Shown here: piece by piece, positions 24,226 through 35,941 of the stretch
Layout of the letters: each line of letters starts with the position of its first letter
Numbering within the stretch: the first letter of the stretch is position 1
NCBI RefSeq assembly: GCF_000165425.1
Contig: NW_001799466.1
Span: forward strand, 1 to 64,000
Source: Paramecium tetraurelia
Taxonomy: Eukaryota > Ciliophora > Oligohymenophorea > Peniculida > Parameciidae
DNA length: 64,000 nt
Reading direction: 5' to 3'
Notes under the pieces: generated by a model
The model's database searches: none
Told to the model about the DNA's origin: nothing
The model's input: only the letters and a program-made list of their open reading frames with translations
Translations under genes and position numbers: made by a program

Positions 24226-26511
24226 TCAATAATTCATTTATGAATGTCTTTCTACTAAAGATGGTCTTTGCATTTCTTGATCTACTAGTTTATCGAATTC
24301 ATTTTAGAATTAAACCTAGTATTTCTTTATTTGCTACTCCAGTTCATTGTTTTCATTTTGCAATAATTAAGCTTGATTTTTTAACTTACTGTTTTCGGAT
24401 TATAATTTTGATACCTAATCTTCGTATTATTAGATTTAAATCTCTCGATCTTAAATTTAATTCACTAATTTTTGTACTTCTTTCCTTTACTACTCATGCT
24501 ATTTTGAATAATCAGACTTTTATTACTCCAGTTCATTATAATGATTGGAGGTTTATTCATTTAATTCATCCTCCTTCATCTACAATTCCTCGACTGCATT
24601 TTTATATTTTTTCTCCAAATTTCCAATTTATTCTTGCTTCTTTTTCCTTTCAAAATCAAAATTTTGAATTTCTTATTCATAAGAAGAAAGTTAATCCTGT
24701 ATGTTTTAGATCTCCTAAATTAATTGTTCATTCTAGTATTATAACTCTTTAATTTAGGAATTTAATTATTAAATTTATTATTTGTAGCTCTATTCCTTAT
24801 TTAACAGTAATTATGAATTGTTCTTTTCTTCCTCCAATTCTTAATTCAATTAATCGATTGCTTCATTTTATAATAATTGATTCTTTTATAAAGTTTGCAT
24901 TTATTATTCATTCTATGATTTTTATTTGTTTAATTATTATTCGAAATTATACCTTTCCATAGATAGTAAACCGATTTTCTCATTTAATTAACTTATTTCC
25001 TCATTCTTTTGATCTATTTATACTTAATATTATTATTTTTACTATTTAATCTCTTTTTTCAGCCTTTCTATTTCATTTAGATAATTTTTGTTTTATTATT
25101 CAAATTCATAGATTTAATCATTTAATTGATCAATTTCAATTTATCTTTCTTATAATGCCTTATGTCTATCTTCTGTGCTATTTGCCAAATTATTTTTTAT
25201 ATTTTTTAATTCCAAAGTTAATCTTGATATATCATCCTACTATTATTTTTCAATTTTGACTGATTTTTTTTTGTAATTTTCAAAATCACTAGCATTAATT
25301 TATAATTGCCTTTGTAATTATTATATTTCATTATTCAATTAGGAAGCATTAAATGATTCACTATAATAATATTTTAGTTCCTTCTCATTCTTTTCGTTAA
25401 TTTATTAAAGCTATTAAATTTGCTTATTACACTATTCCAATTAAAATAATAACTTATTCTTCTCTTATAAGTATTCTGCATTAAAGGTTAGATCCAACTG
25501 CTCCTTCTTTTAGCGATCAAAACTCTATCTAAGCTTTTCAATTTCCTCTTTTTGTTTAATAATAGTGGTTTGGTATTTGTCTTTCCATTCCTGGATCTCT
25601 TATTGATAAGTCGATAAGAGCAAGTTAACTTATCTGTTTTCCGCTTCCAATTTCAAAGCCTTGTCATTTACCTATTTGTACAAACCATTTATTTTTTGCA
25701 ATTCATTCTAAGCCTTCTAATTGCTATCCCCTTGCTCAAAACCTTGTTAAAATGCTAGTTGTAAATCACCCTAATGTTTATCATTAAGCAATTCTAACTC
25801 AGCCTTAAAATCCTTCTTCATCATATTGAATTCTTCAGTTATTCGAATGTTGTTTTATTACATTAAATTCAACTAATCTTTCAAATCGTTATTTTCAAGT
25901 TCTTAGATTCTAAATTATAATTCGTCAATCAATTTATCTTTGTCATCAATTATTTTCTTAAACCTCTCATCAGAAGCCTTCATTTTGTATTGCATATTAA
26001 AAAGATCAATTTAATTCTATTACATCAGTCTTTCATGTTGCACATTCGCTGCTGCCAATTCATTCTTCACTTTGGTCTTCAAGATATTCTCGTAATGCTA
26101 TGTTAACTAATCTTACTGCTGTTGATGTTGATGTTTCAATAACAATAGTCTTTCTTCCAATGCCTTGATTTCCTGCATTTTGGTTTCCAAAACAAGATTG
26201 AGATTTTCCAACTGACGATTTGATTGTGATGATGTTTGAGATTGATTATTGTAATTACTCAATGACTTTACAGACGAGGCCTAAGGAGTCTTAATATATT
26301 CGTATCTGATGATGGGCTCACTCACAGTTGAAATGGCTGATTGCTTCATCTCCTTATACAGATTATCCACTCGTTGTTCTGCACTTCTTCTGGTTTCCTC
26401 CAATTGCATGGTTAAGTCAATGTTTCGGTCTTCCAATGTCTGAATTCTCCTTTTGTAATCCTTCTCCATTATACCCATTTGCATCTTTAACATAGCTATT
26501 TCATTTTACAT
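24226..26511 (-). CDS. Long coiled-coil protein, 761 residues
   Basis: One uninterrupted ciliate-code ORF from ATG 26511 to TGA 24226. Nearly the whole length is heptad-like and rich in Q, E, K, L and N, broken only by a Ser/Asn/Gln-rich patch near residues 75-105. There is no globular domain. Such proteins in ciliates are often part of basal bodies, cortex or filaments, but nothing here identifies the location. Its start lies 37 bp downstream of the PABP stop on the same strand. It converges with IFT80, with 17 bp between stops. Confidence 0.75.
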
Positions 26512-26548
26512 ATTTATTATTTTACAAAAAAATATAATAAACTCAAAC

Positions 26549-28112
26549 TCATTTAAGAATTTCAAGTGCCTATCTGATATTCTCGCCCAAATAAGCTGAA
26601 TCTTGAATCATCCTAACCTAATCGCTTAATTAATAATTTTCAAAATCAAGCAAGATGCCAGTAACTTGTGGTGCCTTGCAATATAATATTTATTACATTA
26701 ATAGGGCCAACAACTTGGGTTACTTTTGGAAATAGCTACATTCCAATCAAATCAGTAACTTGCTATTTTTAGCCTCTATCAACCATAACTTATAATTAGG
26801 GTAAATCTGGGATTTGTTATTACTGGGGATAATAGGGTCTCTTCTATTGTGGATATCTATGTCCATTGTGATGCTATCTGGGTGGTTATTATTAAGGATA
26901 TCTTTGTTATTATTAATAATAGGGTGGAGGGGGCATCTATTACTGATATTATTAGTATGCAGGTTGATGGAATTATCTTTAGAAGGTATTTTTCTTCACT
27001 TGCAATAGGGAACTCACTTCGGAAGGTGGCAAAAGAGGGGAAAGGGATATTACTCCATTCACATACAATGAGGCAATTTGAGGATGATCATATGCATATG
27101 CGATCAGTTACTTGCCGTCATCAGCTGTTTTGAAATATAAATAGGCTATTTGAGTGGGTGGTCTACTACCTAATGGATGATATATATGAAATACCATTTG
27201 GTGGTTGTTTTGATGGCATTAATTTGATATCCTCAACAGGCACTACCAAATTGAGAGCTTTCCTCAAATCTTCTTCAGTGATGTCGGCTTTCAGATTTTT
27301 GGTGAACAAGTTGGCTTCGATGTCTTTGTCAACATTATTGACGACCCATTCGATGTGGATTTATTGATCATTAAACAATTTATTGGATTTGACAGCTGCT
27401 TTTGCACTGTCCTAATTGACAAATTTTACAAATGCAAAAAATGTCCCATTTGTTGTGTTTCTATTCAAAACCAATGATTCCACAGTTCCAAAGGAGGAAA
27501 CAAAGGTCTGTAAGTCAGATTTTAGTTGATCTGGAGTGACATTTGGCTGGACTTTGATGTTACTTATGTACACTTGATCTCTGTGTTGTTTTTTGGATGT
27601 GAATCTAAATAATAATATTAAAAAGATACTTCTAAATTTTAAATCCTAATTTGGATTATTCGGCTATGCATTTATCAGCTGACTCTTTTTTGTCAAATTA
27701 TATATAGGCAACACCCACTTTGTCTGACTTCTATAATTTGACACTGAGGATAGTTCCAAATTAACTGAAAAGTTAGCGAAGAGATGATTGAGTCTCTTTC
27801 TTATCGATATTGTCAATAAAGACATTAGCTTCAAGATCCAGCTGAGCTATATTTAAGTATTAACAAACGTAGGGCTCCTCACCATTGATATTAATCGATT
27901 TTTAGAGAGCAGAAGTGACTTTGAATGTATAATTACAATAAATTACCACTTTGATTTTCCTTATAGATTATACAAACTCCTGATCCTTGGGAGGTGATTT
28001 ATTCAATTTGGCCGAATTCTGAGAATATTTTCTTTAATTGTTCAGTGGTTGTTTATTGAGGGTATTTTGAAACATACAGAGTGCGTTCTGCTGGGATTGA
28101 TGTAGTATTCAT
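26549..28112 (-). CDS. PABPC: Cytoplasmic poly(A)-binding protein (4 RRM + MLLE)
   Basis: Five exons; introns of 31, 25, 25 and 22 nt leave 486 residues. Four RRMs follow each other: RTLYVSKYP, ANVFIDNID, QVYISNIKV and ANLFTKNLK are their first strands. A Gln/Pro/Tyr-rich linker at about 360-415 comes next, and then a C-terminal MLLE (PABC) domain with LIGMQLFPKV and VTGILLDFEN. This protein coats mRNA poly(A) tails and recruits translation and decay factors through MLLE. RRM cores are divergent from animals and the protein is shorter than the usual 630 residues, mainly because the linker is short. Confidence 0.9.
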
Positions 28113-28152
28113 AAAATAAAATCTTTTTATTTATTTAATTTATTTTGTTATA

Positions 28153-31004
28153 TCATGAAAATTACTTCTCCTTTTGAGTGACTTCGTTCAATACTACTTC
28201 ATAATTATCATTCCATCTCTAAGAACTAAACTCTTATTCCACTCTGCTCTAATTTCATACTCATAAATATATTACTCGCTTTTATTCATTCATTATGATC
28301 TGACTTGGTTACAGAAACTGAGACTGCTAATAAGACTGTCTCTATTACACACTCGTATACTCAATAGGTCTTGATGAATAAGAGCTGTATTCATTTATCT
28401 TCGGTTGAACTGAACTATACTCAATGGTCTTCGTTTATTGAGTCATCTATGGGTAAATTGCCTTCGAATCCTGCGTATATTATTATTAAGTAGTCACTAT
28501 CTTCTAGCTGGTACTGGTAGTGTGTTCATTTTTTTGGTTCAAGTTCTGAATCTCATAAGTATATTCCCGCTGGACTGATTGTCGCTCCTCCAATTGAGAT
28601 TTGAATTGTTCTATTAATAATTACTATTCCTCATATCTCTTTGATAACCATTGATTATCCGAAGCTTAAACTAGTAATCTATCGATCTCACTTCTCAACT
28701 CAACAATCTAATTATAATTATTGATTCATACAGTTTTTTATAATCTCTTGATTTCTAATTTCAAAACCTCTGATTGTTCATTATCTTGATATTGATTCAA
28801 AGTAATTTAAATAGTCTCGTAACTCTATTACAACGATATGTATCTCTATTCGATTTGTTCATATCTAATTTTCCATTGGTTCACCTCCTCATTTATCTAG
28901 TACCTCTACCTTTGTTCCAATTATTCATACTTCTCTCTCCACTATTAAATCTGTTACTTAAGACCCTCATTATTGTCAATATTAATCTGATAACTTGAAA
29001 TTCTCTATTGATAAGTAATCATTTCGGATCTATACTAATCAGACTCCAATTAAATTTATCTGATTCGATCCTCCTTCTATTGCAACAAGACCTCCAATTC
29101 CCTTATCTTAAACTAATAGACCTCGTATTAAGATTGTTCTGCCTTCATCTCCTCAATTCTTCGTTTCAATTGGAAAGTCAATTGCTATTCCTACTCATAC
29201 TGCAACTTAAGATCGGATATCTACTTCTTAAGAAAAGTTATTTATTCATTATTGGATTCCAATTGGTAGATCTTTCTAGTGTATTACTCGATATCAGCAT
29301 TTGCTCTTCTTAATTGGTCTTTGAGTTGTTCAATTTATATTAGGTAGTTTTCACTATCTGATTTTCTTGACTCAAATGAGTATATTCTAGTTTAGTACTG
29401 TTCTATTTAAATTCTGGTTGTTTCAATTTATTCTTGTAACATGTTGCACCTAGTAGTCATGGATTCTAATTATTGAGTCTTCATTTTTAATAATCTCTCT
29501 GTTTCTGGGTCAGGCTAATAAACTACTTTTGTTTCATATTATATTTCCTTCTAAACTATCTTACTTCTCTCTTCTAAAGAGTAAAATTGATTTTATAATT
29601 GATTATATCTTGATTGCAATTGATTATATTGGTCAATTTTAATTTGTAATTATCTCTCGGTTTCAGGATCTGTTTAATAGATAGTTTTGGTTTCATAAAC
29701 TGTGGTTTATTGTCTCTATTGCAATGTTGTATACTAGTCTTGAATCAATGTGTATCGAGCGTATAGTTCTTCGTATTGTTAGATTTTCTTTTGCAACAAT
29801 TTCTCAGTTTCAGGATCTGACTAGTAAATAACCTTTGTTTCATATTGTATTTCTTTTTACACAATCTTGCTGGTTTCTTGTAGAGTGTAATATTAAGATT
29901 AGAGGAGAGTGTACTTTTGTTTAAGTTCTTAGAGTTATCTTTCTGTTTCAGGATCAGGTTGGTAGATGATTTTAGTTTCATATTGGATTTCTTTTTAATA
30001 CGTTTTTGATTGTTCAGAGATGGTGTAATATTGTGATTGGAGGAGACTGTATTTGCTTTGTAGTTCCCTGAGTTATCTCTCGGTTTCAGGATCAGATTTA
30101 TAAATAGTTGTTACCTCTGTTTTCCTATTCTGTAATTGAGCCTCCATGTTACTTAATTTATAATTCAATCTATCATTGTCTTCCTTATACAGTTCCATTT
30201 CTTGTTTGGCATCATAGAGCTCTTTTTACAATTGCTCCAATTCGCCATCATCATTATTGCCACCTCTCAATTCAATTTGATCTTGATTTTCTTAAATCTA
30301 TTTGATGTTGGTTTCAAGGGATTGGATTTCATTTTCCTTTTGATTGAGTTTATTTTTCAAATCGTTGATCTCCTTCAGATACTTATCTGAGTTATCAATC
30401 ACTTTTGGCTTGGAAAGATCCTAGATATGGTGGATATTCGTACTTATTAAATAGCCATATATTGTCTTTTCCAGATTTCAATTTCTTGACTCTTGTCCAC
30501 CAAGAACTTGCTCATCTTGTTCATCTCATCCAGTAATTACTCGATCTTTGCATCCTATTGCTTTAGCTAATTTCAAATAAAATTAACTATTACTTTTTGA
30601 TCCTTATTCAAACAATCAGGGCAATATTAGGGAGCATACTTCTAAGGGGGTGGAGGAGGAGGTGTTGTTTTTACAGGTTGGGCAGGTTGATTATGCTTTC
30701 TCACTTTAACTATAAATTTATGTGTCATATTGGCTCCTTCTGGTAGGGCTGAGAGACCATGCAAAATCTCACCGTTTTCCAACTTTCTCTAAATTTCACT
30801 TATTTCCTCGGGAGTTAGTTACTCAAGTTATTGGCTAACAGCTTGTCTCTAACTGTTCGGCTACTGTTAAACTAGATCATTCATGAATTTCATTTGAGAA
30901 TTTGAAAATTAAGATGGTGCACCAGTTGGTCTGTATGATTGTCCTTAGGCTGGAGGGATTAAGACTGCAGATCCAGGACGAGGTACTGAACTTGATCGAT
31001 CCAT
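28153..31004 (-). CDS. Coiled-coil protein with five DPETER repeats, 916 residues
   Basis: Five exons with introns of 27, 23, 24 and 27 nt; spliced length fits exactly. The N-terminal 190 residues are Pro/Gln-rich, with a polyproline patch (TPPPPPPQ) and a CPDC pair near 155-160. From about 200 to 850 the protein is coiled coil. Residues about 280-500 hold five repeats of about 48 residues, each with a YETKxIYQxDPETER-type core. The C-terminal 90 residues are Gln/Ser/Tyr-rich. The repeat core recalls the DP-containing rod repeats of plakins, but no plakin repeat domain is present. Probably a cytoskeletal or cortical structural protein. Its start is 20 bp from a divergent gene. Confidence 0.75.
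29495..30115 (-). repeat. Five in-frame coding repeats (DPETER repeats)
   Basis: On the plus strand the complement of the core, a variant of GGTTTCAGGATC, appears five times, at about 29510, 29660, 29805, 29945 and 30085. The spacing of about 140-150 bp is equivalent to about 48 codons. The DNA copies have diverged at synonymous sites while the protein core is kept, so selection on the protein maintains them. Confidence 0.8.
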
Positions 31005-31024
31005 TTGTTAATTTATTTAATTAA
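31005..31024. promoter_or_regulatory. 20-bp divergent start-to-start gap
   Basis: Only 20 bp separate the ATG of the DPETER coiled-coil gene (minus) from the ATG of the EF-hand/C2 gene (plus). Any shared promoter must fit here or inside the coding ends, and 5' UTRs must be nearly absent or overlap. Confidence 0.5.
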
Positions 31025-32776
31025 ATGTAAAGACAAGTTTATATCAGTCCTGAGAGAATGGTCGTTGAAAAACTAGAAAAGTATCCAGCTCCCAATGCAG
31101 ACCCGAATTTCGATCACTGTATTGTAGTTGATAAAATGATCAATAGCGCGATTCCAAGAGATAGAAGCTGAATTCAGAGCCTTAGATATCGACCAAAGTG
31201 GATGGCTGTCCTTGGCTGAATTGGAGTTGCATCTCAAGAGAAAGGGCTGTGATCAGCATTTGATCCAAGAGATCTTCAACGACCTAAACACTAACCAGGA
31301 TTAGAAGATTTCAAAGGATGAGTTCACACATGGATATCTGAACAAAGAATCCAATCTCAAAGAAGAAATCAAATAGATCGAAATCAAAATCAAACACCTC
31401 AGATCCCTAGAAGATGATATCAAATCCAAAGTCACTTAAACCAACTGTTCTCAACTCATACTCACCCTGCAATCAGGATGTCTAAGCTAATTGTACCACT
31501 CCAAAGATGATCTTGTCAAGGCATACAAACAAATCGAAGTCATCTTCCATTGCAACGAAGCTTAGGATGGCTTCGAGAGAATAAGCAAACCAAGTCTCAA
31601 TTGCGAATTCCCTGTTTGGGGAGACAAATTCAACTACGCCCTCACTCAAGTTTTTGAGATCACAATCTCAATAGAATTAATCGAAATCGATAAATTGGAT
31701 AAGCAATCCTTAGGCAAAATCATTCTCAAAAAGAGCTTGAATTCTGAATTTGACAAACAAGAAAAAATCTATTTTGAAAATGTTGGAGAAGTCATTCTTT
31801 AAATTCAATTTATTAAAGATTGGGTAAGAGTTATTATCTTAAATAGAATGAATCAGTTTAATTTTAAGTTTCTTTTTATGAAAACTGTATTAACTAATAT
31901 TTGGAAGAAATCAAACAAATTAAGAAGAAACTATTCTTTATGAAACAACTCTACACTAACAACAGTAATATTCATTATAAAAGTCTCAAACTTAAGGAAT
32001 CCTAACCATAATCTGTCAGATTATCCCAACTCTAAGACACAACCCAAAGAAACACTCAATTCCCATAAATTCCAATCTACTTAACTCATCAAATGGTTTA
32101 AGAAATACACGTGATTAATTCACTTAAACCCCAGAATCAACTATCTCATAGTAAAATATTCTAAGAGAATCAACTGGCAACCAGTTTGCAACATAAATCA
32201 TTGTATAATCCTGCATTATAGCTTTCTCTACAATAACAAATCCCTGTCCCTGTTCAACAAGACAAAAACATAAAATCCTATAAAACCGATTTAAAATAAG
32301 CTGACTCTATTTAGATTGATTACACAATTCAAACTAGTATTATTGATGCATTCAATCAATTTAATCATAATCAATCAGAACCAGAGGAATTAGGTGTTGA
32401 TTTATAAACATTTGGTAATGACGAAAGATATAAAATGATATATCCTTTAATCGGTCTGATTACCCTGAATATCGCATACTCTAGATGTGACTTTTTAGGT
32501 CTTCTGCTGGTGTTGTTGACAATACCTTATCAGAAAAAGAAATGGAATACTTAATAAGTAAACTTTTATTCGATTGGAATGATGATTTCTGCAATTATGG
32601 ATTTCTATTGGTATATATCATCTCTATTGCTAAGGCTCTTTAAGTTTTCAAATTGTTTTTCTGAATCTTATCAATGCAATAATTAATATGGATTTGTCTT
32701 AGCCATCTATTTCTTTTGTTTTCTTGCAATCCTAGGAAAACTCTACACAACCTATAAAATACGTTCCTATTAATGA
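31025..32776 (+). CDS. EF-hand and C2-like protein with C-terminal membrane spans
   Basis: Three exons, introns of 28 and 23 nt, 566 residues. Two EF-hands occur near residues 45-110 (DIDQSGWLSLAELE and DLNTNQDQKISKDEF), both with good calcium-loop spacing. A charged coiled segment follows. Then comes a beta-rich block (about 185-290, with FPVWGDKFNY and a strand series) that resembles a C2 domain. A Gln/Ser-rich linker precedes three or four hydrophobic segments over the last 120 residues. It is likely a calcium-responsive membrane protein. I know of no named family with this order. The C2 assignment is the weakest part. Confidence 0.65.
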
Positions 32777-32877
32777 TGAACTTTTTAATATATATTTATA
32801 TATGCTATATGGAGTAGTATATATTAAACTATAGTACATTATTAATTTGGTATTCAATAATTAAAGAATAATTAAAT

Positions 32878-34215
32878 ATGTAAGAATAAAACATAAGATT
32901 TTCACAATTTCATATATCTCATCCAATTCCAGGCGAGAACGACATTCAGAATGTTTTCGAATCTTTCATTGCTGAGTATAAGAATTTTAGAAATAATGTG
33001 CCTGTTGGATGCATTACAGACAAATGCTCATCGAAGTAACAGGAGAGGATCGACTTGAGTGTTTTCTGTGGAGCTGGAGGATATCTTTATTTGTATTTGA
33101 GGATATATGAGTTTGTTTCAAGTTTAAGTCCTGAATTGTAGTAATAATGTACTCAAGGATTGACTGACTAAGAGTTGTCAGAGTTTTATAATCCGGAGAC
33201 ATTTCTATAAATGGCATTGCAATAATATCAGGCTATACAGGCTTCAATAAAGGCTGATGACAATATCTCCTTCTTCATGAGCAACTCTGCTATTTCTTTA
33301 TTGGGGGCTGATATGTTTTTTTATATGAAAGACAAGGAGAATTTTAAAAGATGTGTGACTGAAGTATTGAATCAATTCGGAGATATTGTGGCTTAACCAA
33401 AGAAATACGAACAAGAATTGTTGTATGGTGTTCCAGGATACCTTTATTCTTTGTTGTGGTTGCACAAGAAATATTCAAATGAAAAAGATCAATTTTAATT
33501 GGACTTGTCTTCTCACATTCACACCATTTGTTAGGTGATACTTAAGTTTGTTGGGAATGGTGTAATGAAATGCTAATTTAGCAATAGATAGTATTATGGA
33601 GCAGCTCATGGAATATTGGGTGTAATTTAAATGCTTCTTTTGAGTTATGAGTCATGTAAGGTATATTTTCATTTGAAAGATGAATAGGGATTGCTTTAAA
33701 TGTTGGAATCCATTTAAGTCACATTGGATCATCTAATTAAAATCTATTATTAAAATGGCAACATTCCATCCTCAGCCTAAAATGAGAAGAATTTGAGATT
33801 GTTTTAGTTCTGTCACGGAATACCAGGAGCCTTTGCTCCAATTTTAAAAGCTTATTAGATATTCAATAAGTAGGATTATTTGGATGCAGCGATACACATG
33901 AGTGAGACTCTCTTCAAGTATGGGATGATTAAGAAAGGCTATGGATTGTGTCATGGAATACCAGGGAACAGTTATGGATTTATGCAATTGTATAGATTAA
34001 CTGGGAGTGAGAAGTTGAGGTAGTATGCTTTCTAATTTTTACAATACAAGAAGAATCCTCATGTGTACAATGAAATAAAGAATTTCCCATTTAAGGACAG
34101 ATTCAATATTGGCATTTCTGATAATCCTTTTAGTTTGATGATGGGAAGTATTGGAGACATGTGTGCAATGATGGATTTCATAAATTATAAGAGAATGCCA
34201 GGATATGAAATTTGA
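32878..34215 (+). CDS. LanC-like protein (LANCL type)
   Basis: 445 residues in one exon. LanC-like proteins are alpha/alpha toroids with a zinc bound by Cys, Cys and His. The zinc ligands are visible in FCHGIPGAFAP and LCHGIPGNSYGF, and the family's glycine repeats appear as VFCGAGGYLYL, LYGVPGYLYSL and YYGAAHGILGVI. Eukaryotic LANCL proteins are cytosolic or membrane-associated and add glutathione to dehydroamino acids in damaged proteins. The gene uses the ciliate code normally and has eukaryotic-type relatives, so there is no sign of recent bacterial transfer. It converges on UBA3, with 16 bp between the stops. Confidence 0.9.
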
Positions 34216-34231
34216 TTAATATTTTTAATGA

Positions 34232-35501
34232 TCATTCATAATTAATTCTCACATTTATTGTTTTATTTTTATCAAAGGCCTTGAGTGCAGTTTACACATC
34301 AATGAGTTGTTCATCGATTAATTCCTAGAAGGTCTTTTCTAGAATGTGATCAAATCCCTATTTCCTTCTGATGTTGTTAGTAATCAATGTTTATCCCTTG
34401 CTACAGAGTTCAATGTCTGGTGGTAATTGTGTCAATAGAACAGAAATCTTATCAGTCCGTTTTACTAGAATCTCCAAAGTTTAGATAGAGCATTCAGTAC
34501 ATTCCTCTAATCTTTCCTGTTGTATGACATTGATGCCCACTCCGGTCTAATGATTTTGACCATACCATTGGATGTAGTTGTTTAATTGACTTCCATTTCC
34601 AGTCAAGATTTTAAAGCATTCAACAGTGCAAATCGAAGCAATAAGAGCATTTGTCGAGGCAACTGCAGGAATGATGTTCTTGACAACGCCCAAAGTCAGT
34701 TTATATGTGACTCCTTCAATGTTGAATTGCTTAGATCTTTCGAGTGCCTTTTGGTAAATCCAATTCATGTGATCAAAATTGTCTTTATCCAATTTGACGT
34801 TGGGTTATTCTTTGGACCATAAGACTTCATAAGCATAGGCGATGCAATGTTCTGGCAGTCTTGGAGTGGAGGCGATTGTACACATTTAATATTGCAATTA
34901 TTTGGGGAGTTGACTTAGAGTGCATTCGTAACAGGCTGTTTCAAAAGGAGAGATCACTCTGGCCTATCCATTTAAGCCTTCAGTTCCTCCATCTATTAAA
35001 TAGTGACGAGTATCATCAATGACTTTATCATTTTCATCTCTCTGCACCATTTGAATGACAACCCTATTGATCCATCTTCTGGCTTCGACGTTGTCCAGTC
35101 CAGCAATAATCACTGGGAATTCGGAATAAAAACTAATTGGGAACTCTTAGATCTGCAAATAGCATTTAAATAGCTACCTTTTTTGTATAGGGTATCACTT
35201 TGCAAGTGGGAATCCTCTTCATAATGAATTCAGCTGCCACTTCAGCCTTATATTTGCCAACATCTTTCATCCTAAATAAAAACTATCTATTCAAATTTGT
35301 TAGATCAATTGTATCCAAATCAATCACATGAATCTCTTTGATTCCACTAAGGGCCAGAGTCTTCAAAATTTCACAGCCTAGACCTCCAGCTCCTATAACG
35401 AGCACTTTTTAGGTGGCCAAGGCTTCGATCATGACTTGTCCACGGTATTCATTGTAGAGATCCTTGGATAAGGGACTGAATGTATTTAAGATAGAATTCA
35501 T
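34232..35501 (-). CDS. UBA3: NEDD8-activating enzyme E1 catalytic subunit
   Basis: 414 residues after removal of one 25-nt intron. The adenylation domain has the nucleotide loop [13 protein letters not shown], the [16 protein letters not shown] block and [12 protein letters not shown]. The catalytic cysteine is in [14 protein letters not shown], which is specific for UBA3 rather than UBA2 or UBA1. Zinc-site cysteines (CYEC, ECTEC) are present. UBA3 pairs with the APPBP1/NAE1 subunit, not seen in this window, to activate NEDD8 for cullin ligases. The C-terminal ubiquitin-fold domain is shorter than in animals (about 75 residues) but present. Confidence 0.95.
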
Positions 35502-35525
35502 AAATTATTAAATTAAGTAACATTA

Positions 35526-35909
35526 TCATTTGTTCTATTTCCTTAACAATTCATATTTTCGTATACAAAACATGGACTCAACTCCTGCGTCATTTATTTT
35601 GTTTCTGTATGTGAAGGGATAGGCAGCGTAATGAGTGATAGCAGACTGATATTCGGAATTGTTGTTTCTCTTTCTCAGAATCTTCCGGGGTTGGGAAGAC
35701 TCAATTTAGCCTTTGCCGTTGATACAGAAGTGCAATTGTTCGGATTTCTTCTTGACGAGAGGGGAGAGAATCTGTTTTTTTGAATTGGGTTGGGAGAGCA
35801 CAAAAGTTCTTTTAGCATCCACAGTAATCGACTTGAGTCTGAGTTGTTGGACAACCGAGCGATGCTTTTATTTGAGGGTGGGCGAATAGGAATGCGGGTA
35901 TTAATTCAT
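35526..35909 (-). CDS. Small basic hypothetical protein, 127 residues
   Basis: A single exon from ATG 35909 to TGA 35526. The base composition is noticeably less AT-rich than its surroundings. The protein is strongly basic, with K/R clusters (KQKHRS, VKKKSEQ, ILRKRNN) and many S and Q, and no membrane segment. No family is recognised. It sits 24 bp upstream of UBA3 in the same orientation. A basic, partly ordered protein such as a nucleic-acid or microtubule binder is possible. Confidence 0.55.
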
Positions 35910-35941
35910 TATTAATATTAATCTATGGTTTTTCATATTTA

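Noticed and set aside
24240-24752. 170-residue plus-strand ORF
   Set aside because: It is antisense to the 761-residue coiled-coil gene. Glu/Gln/Asn-rich coding DNA read backwards gives long hydrophobic-looking open frames.
32878-34215. Bacterial gene transfer for the LanC-like gene
   Set aside because: Codon use includes in-frame TAA/TAG like its neighbours, and LANCL proteins are normal in eukaryotes.
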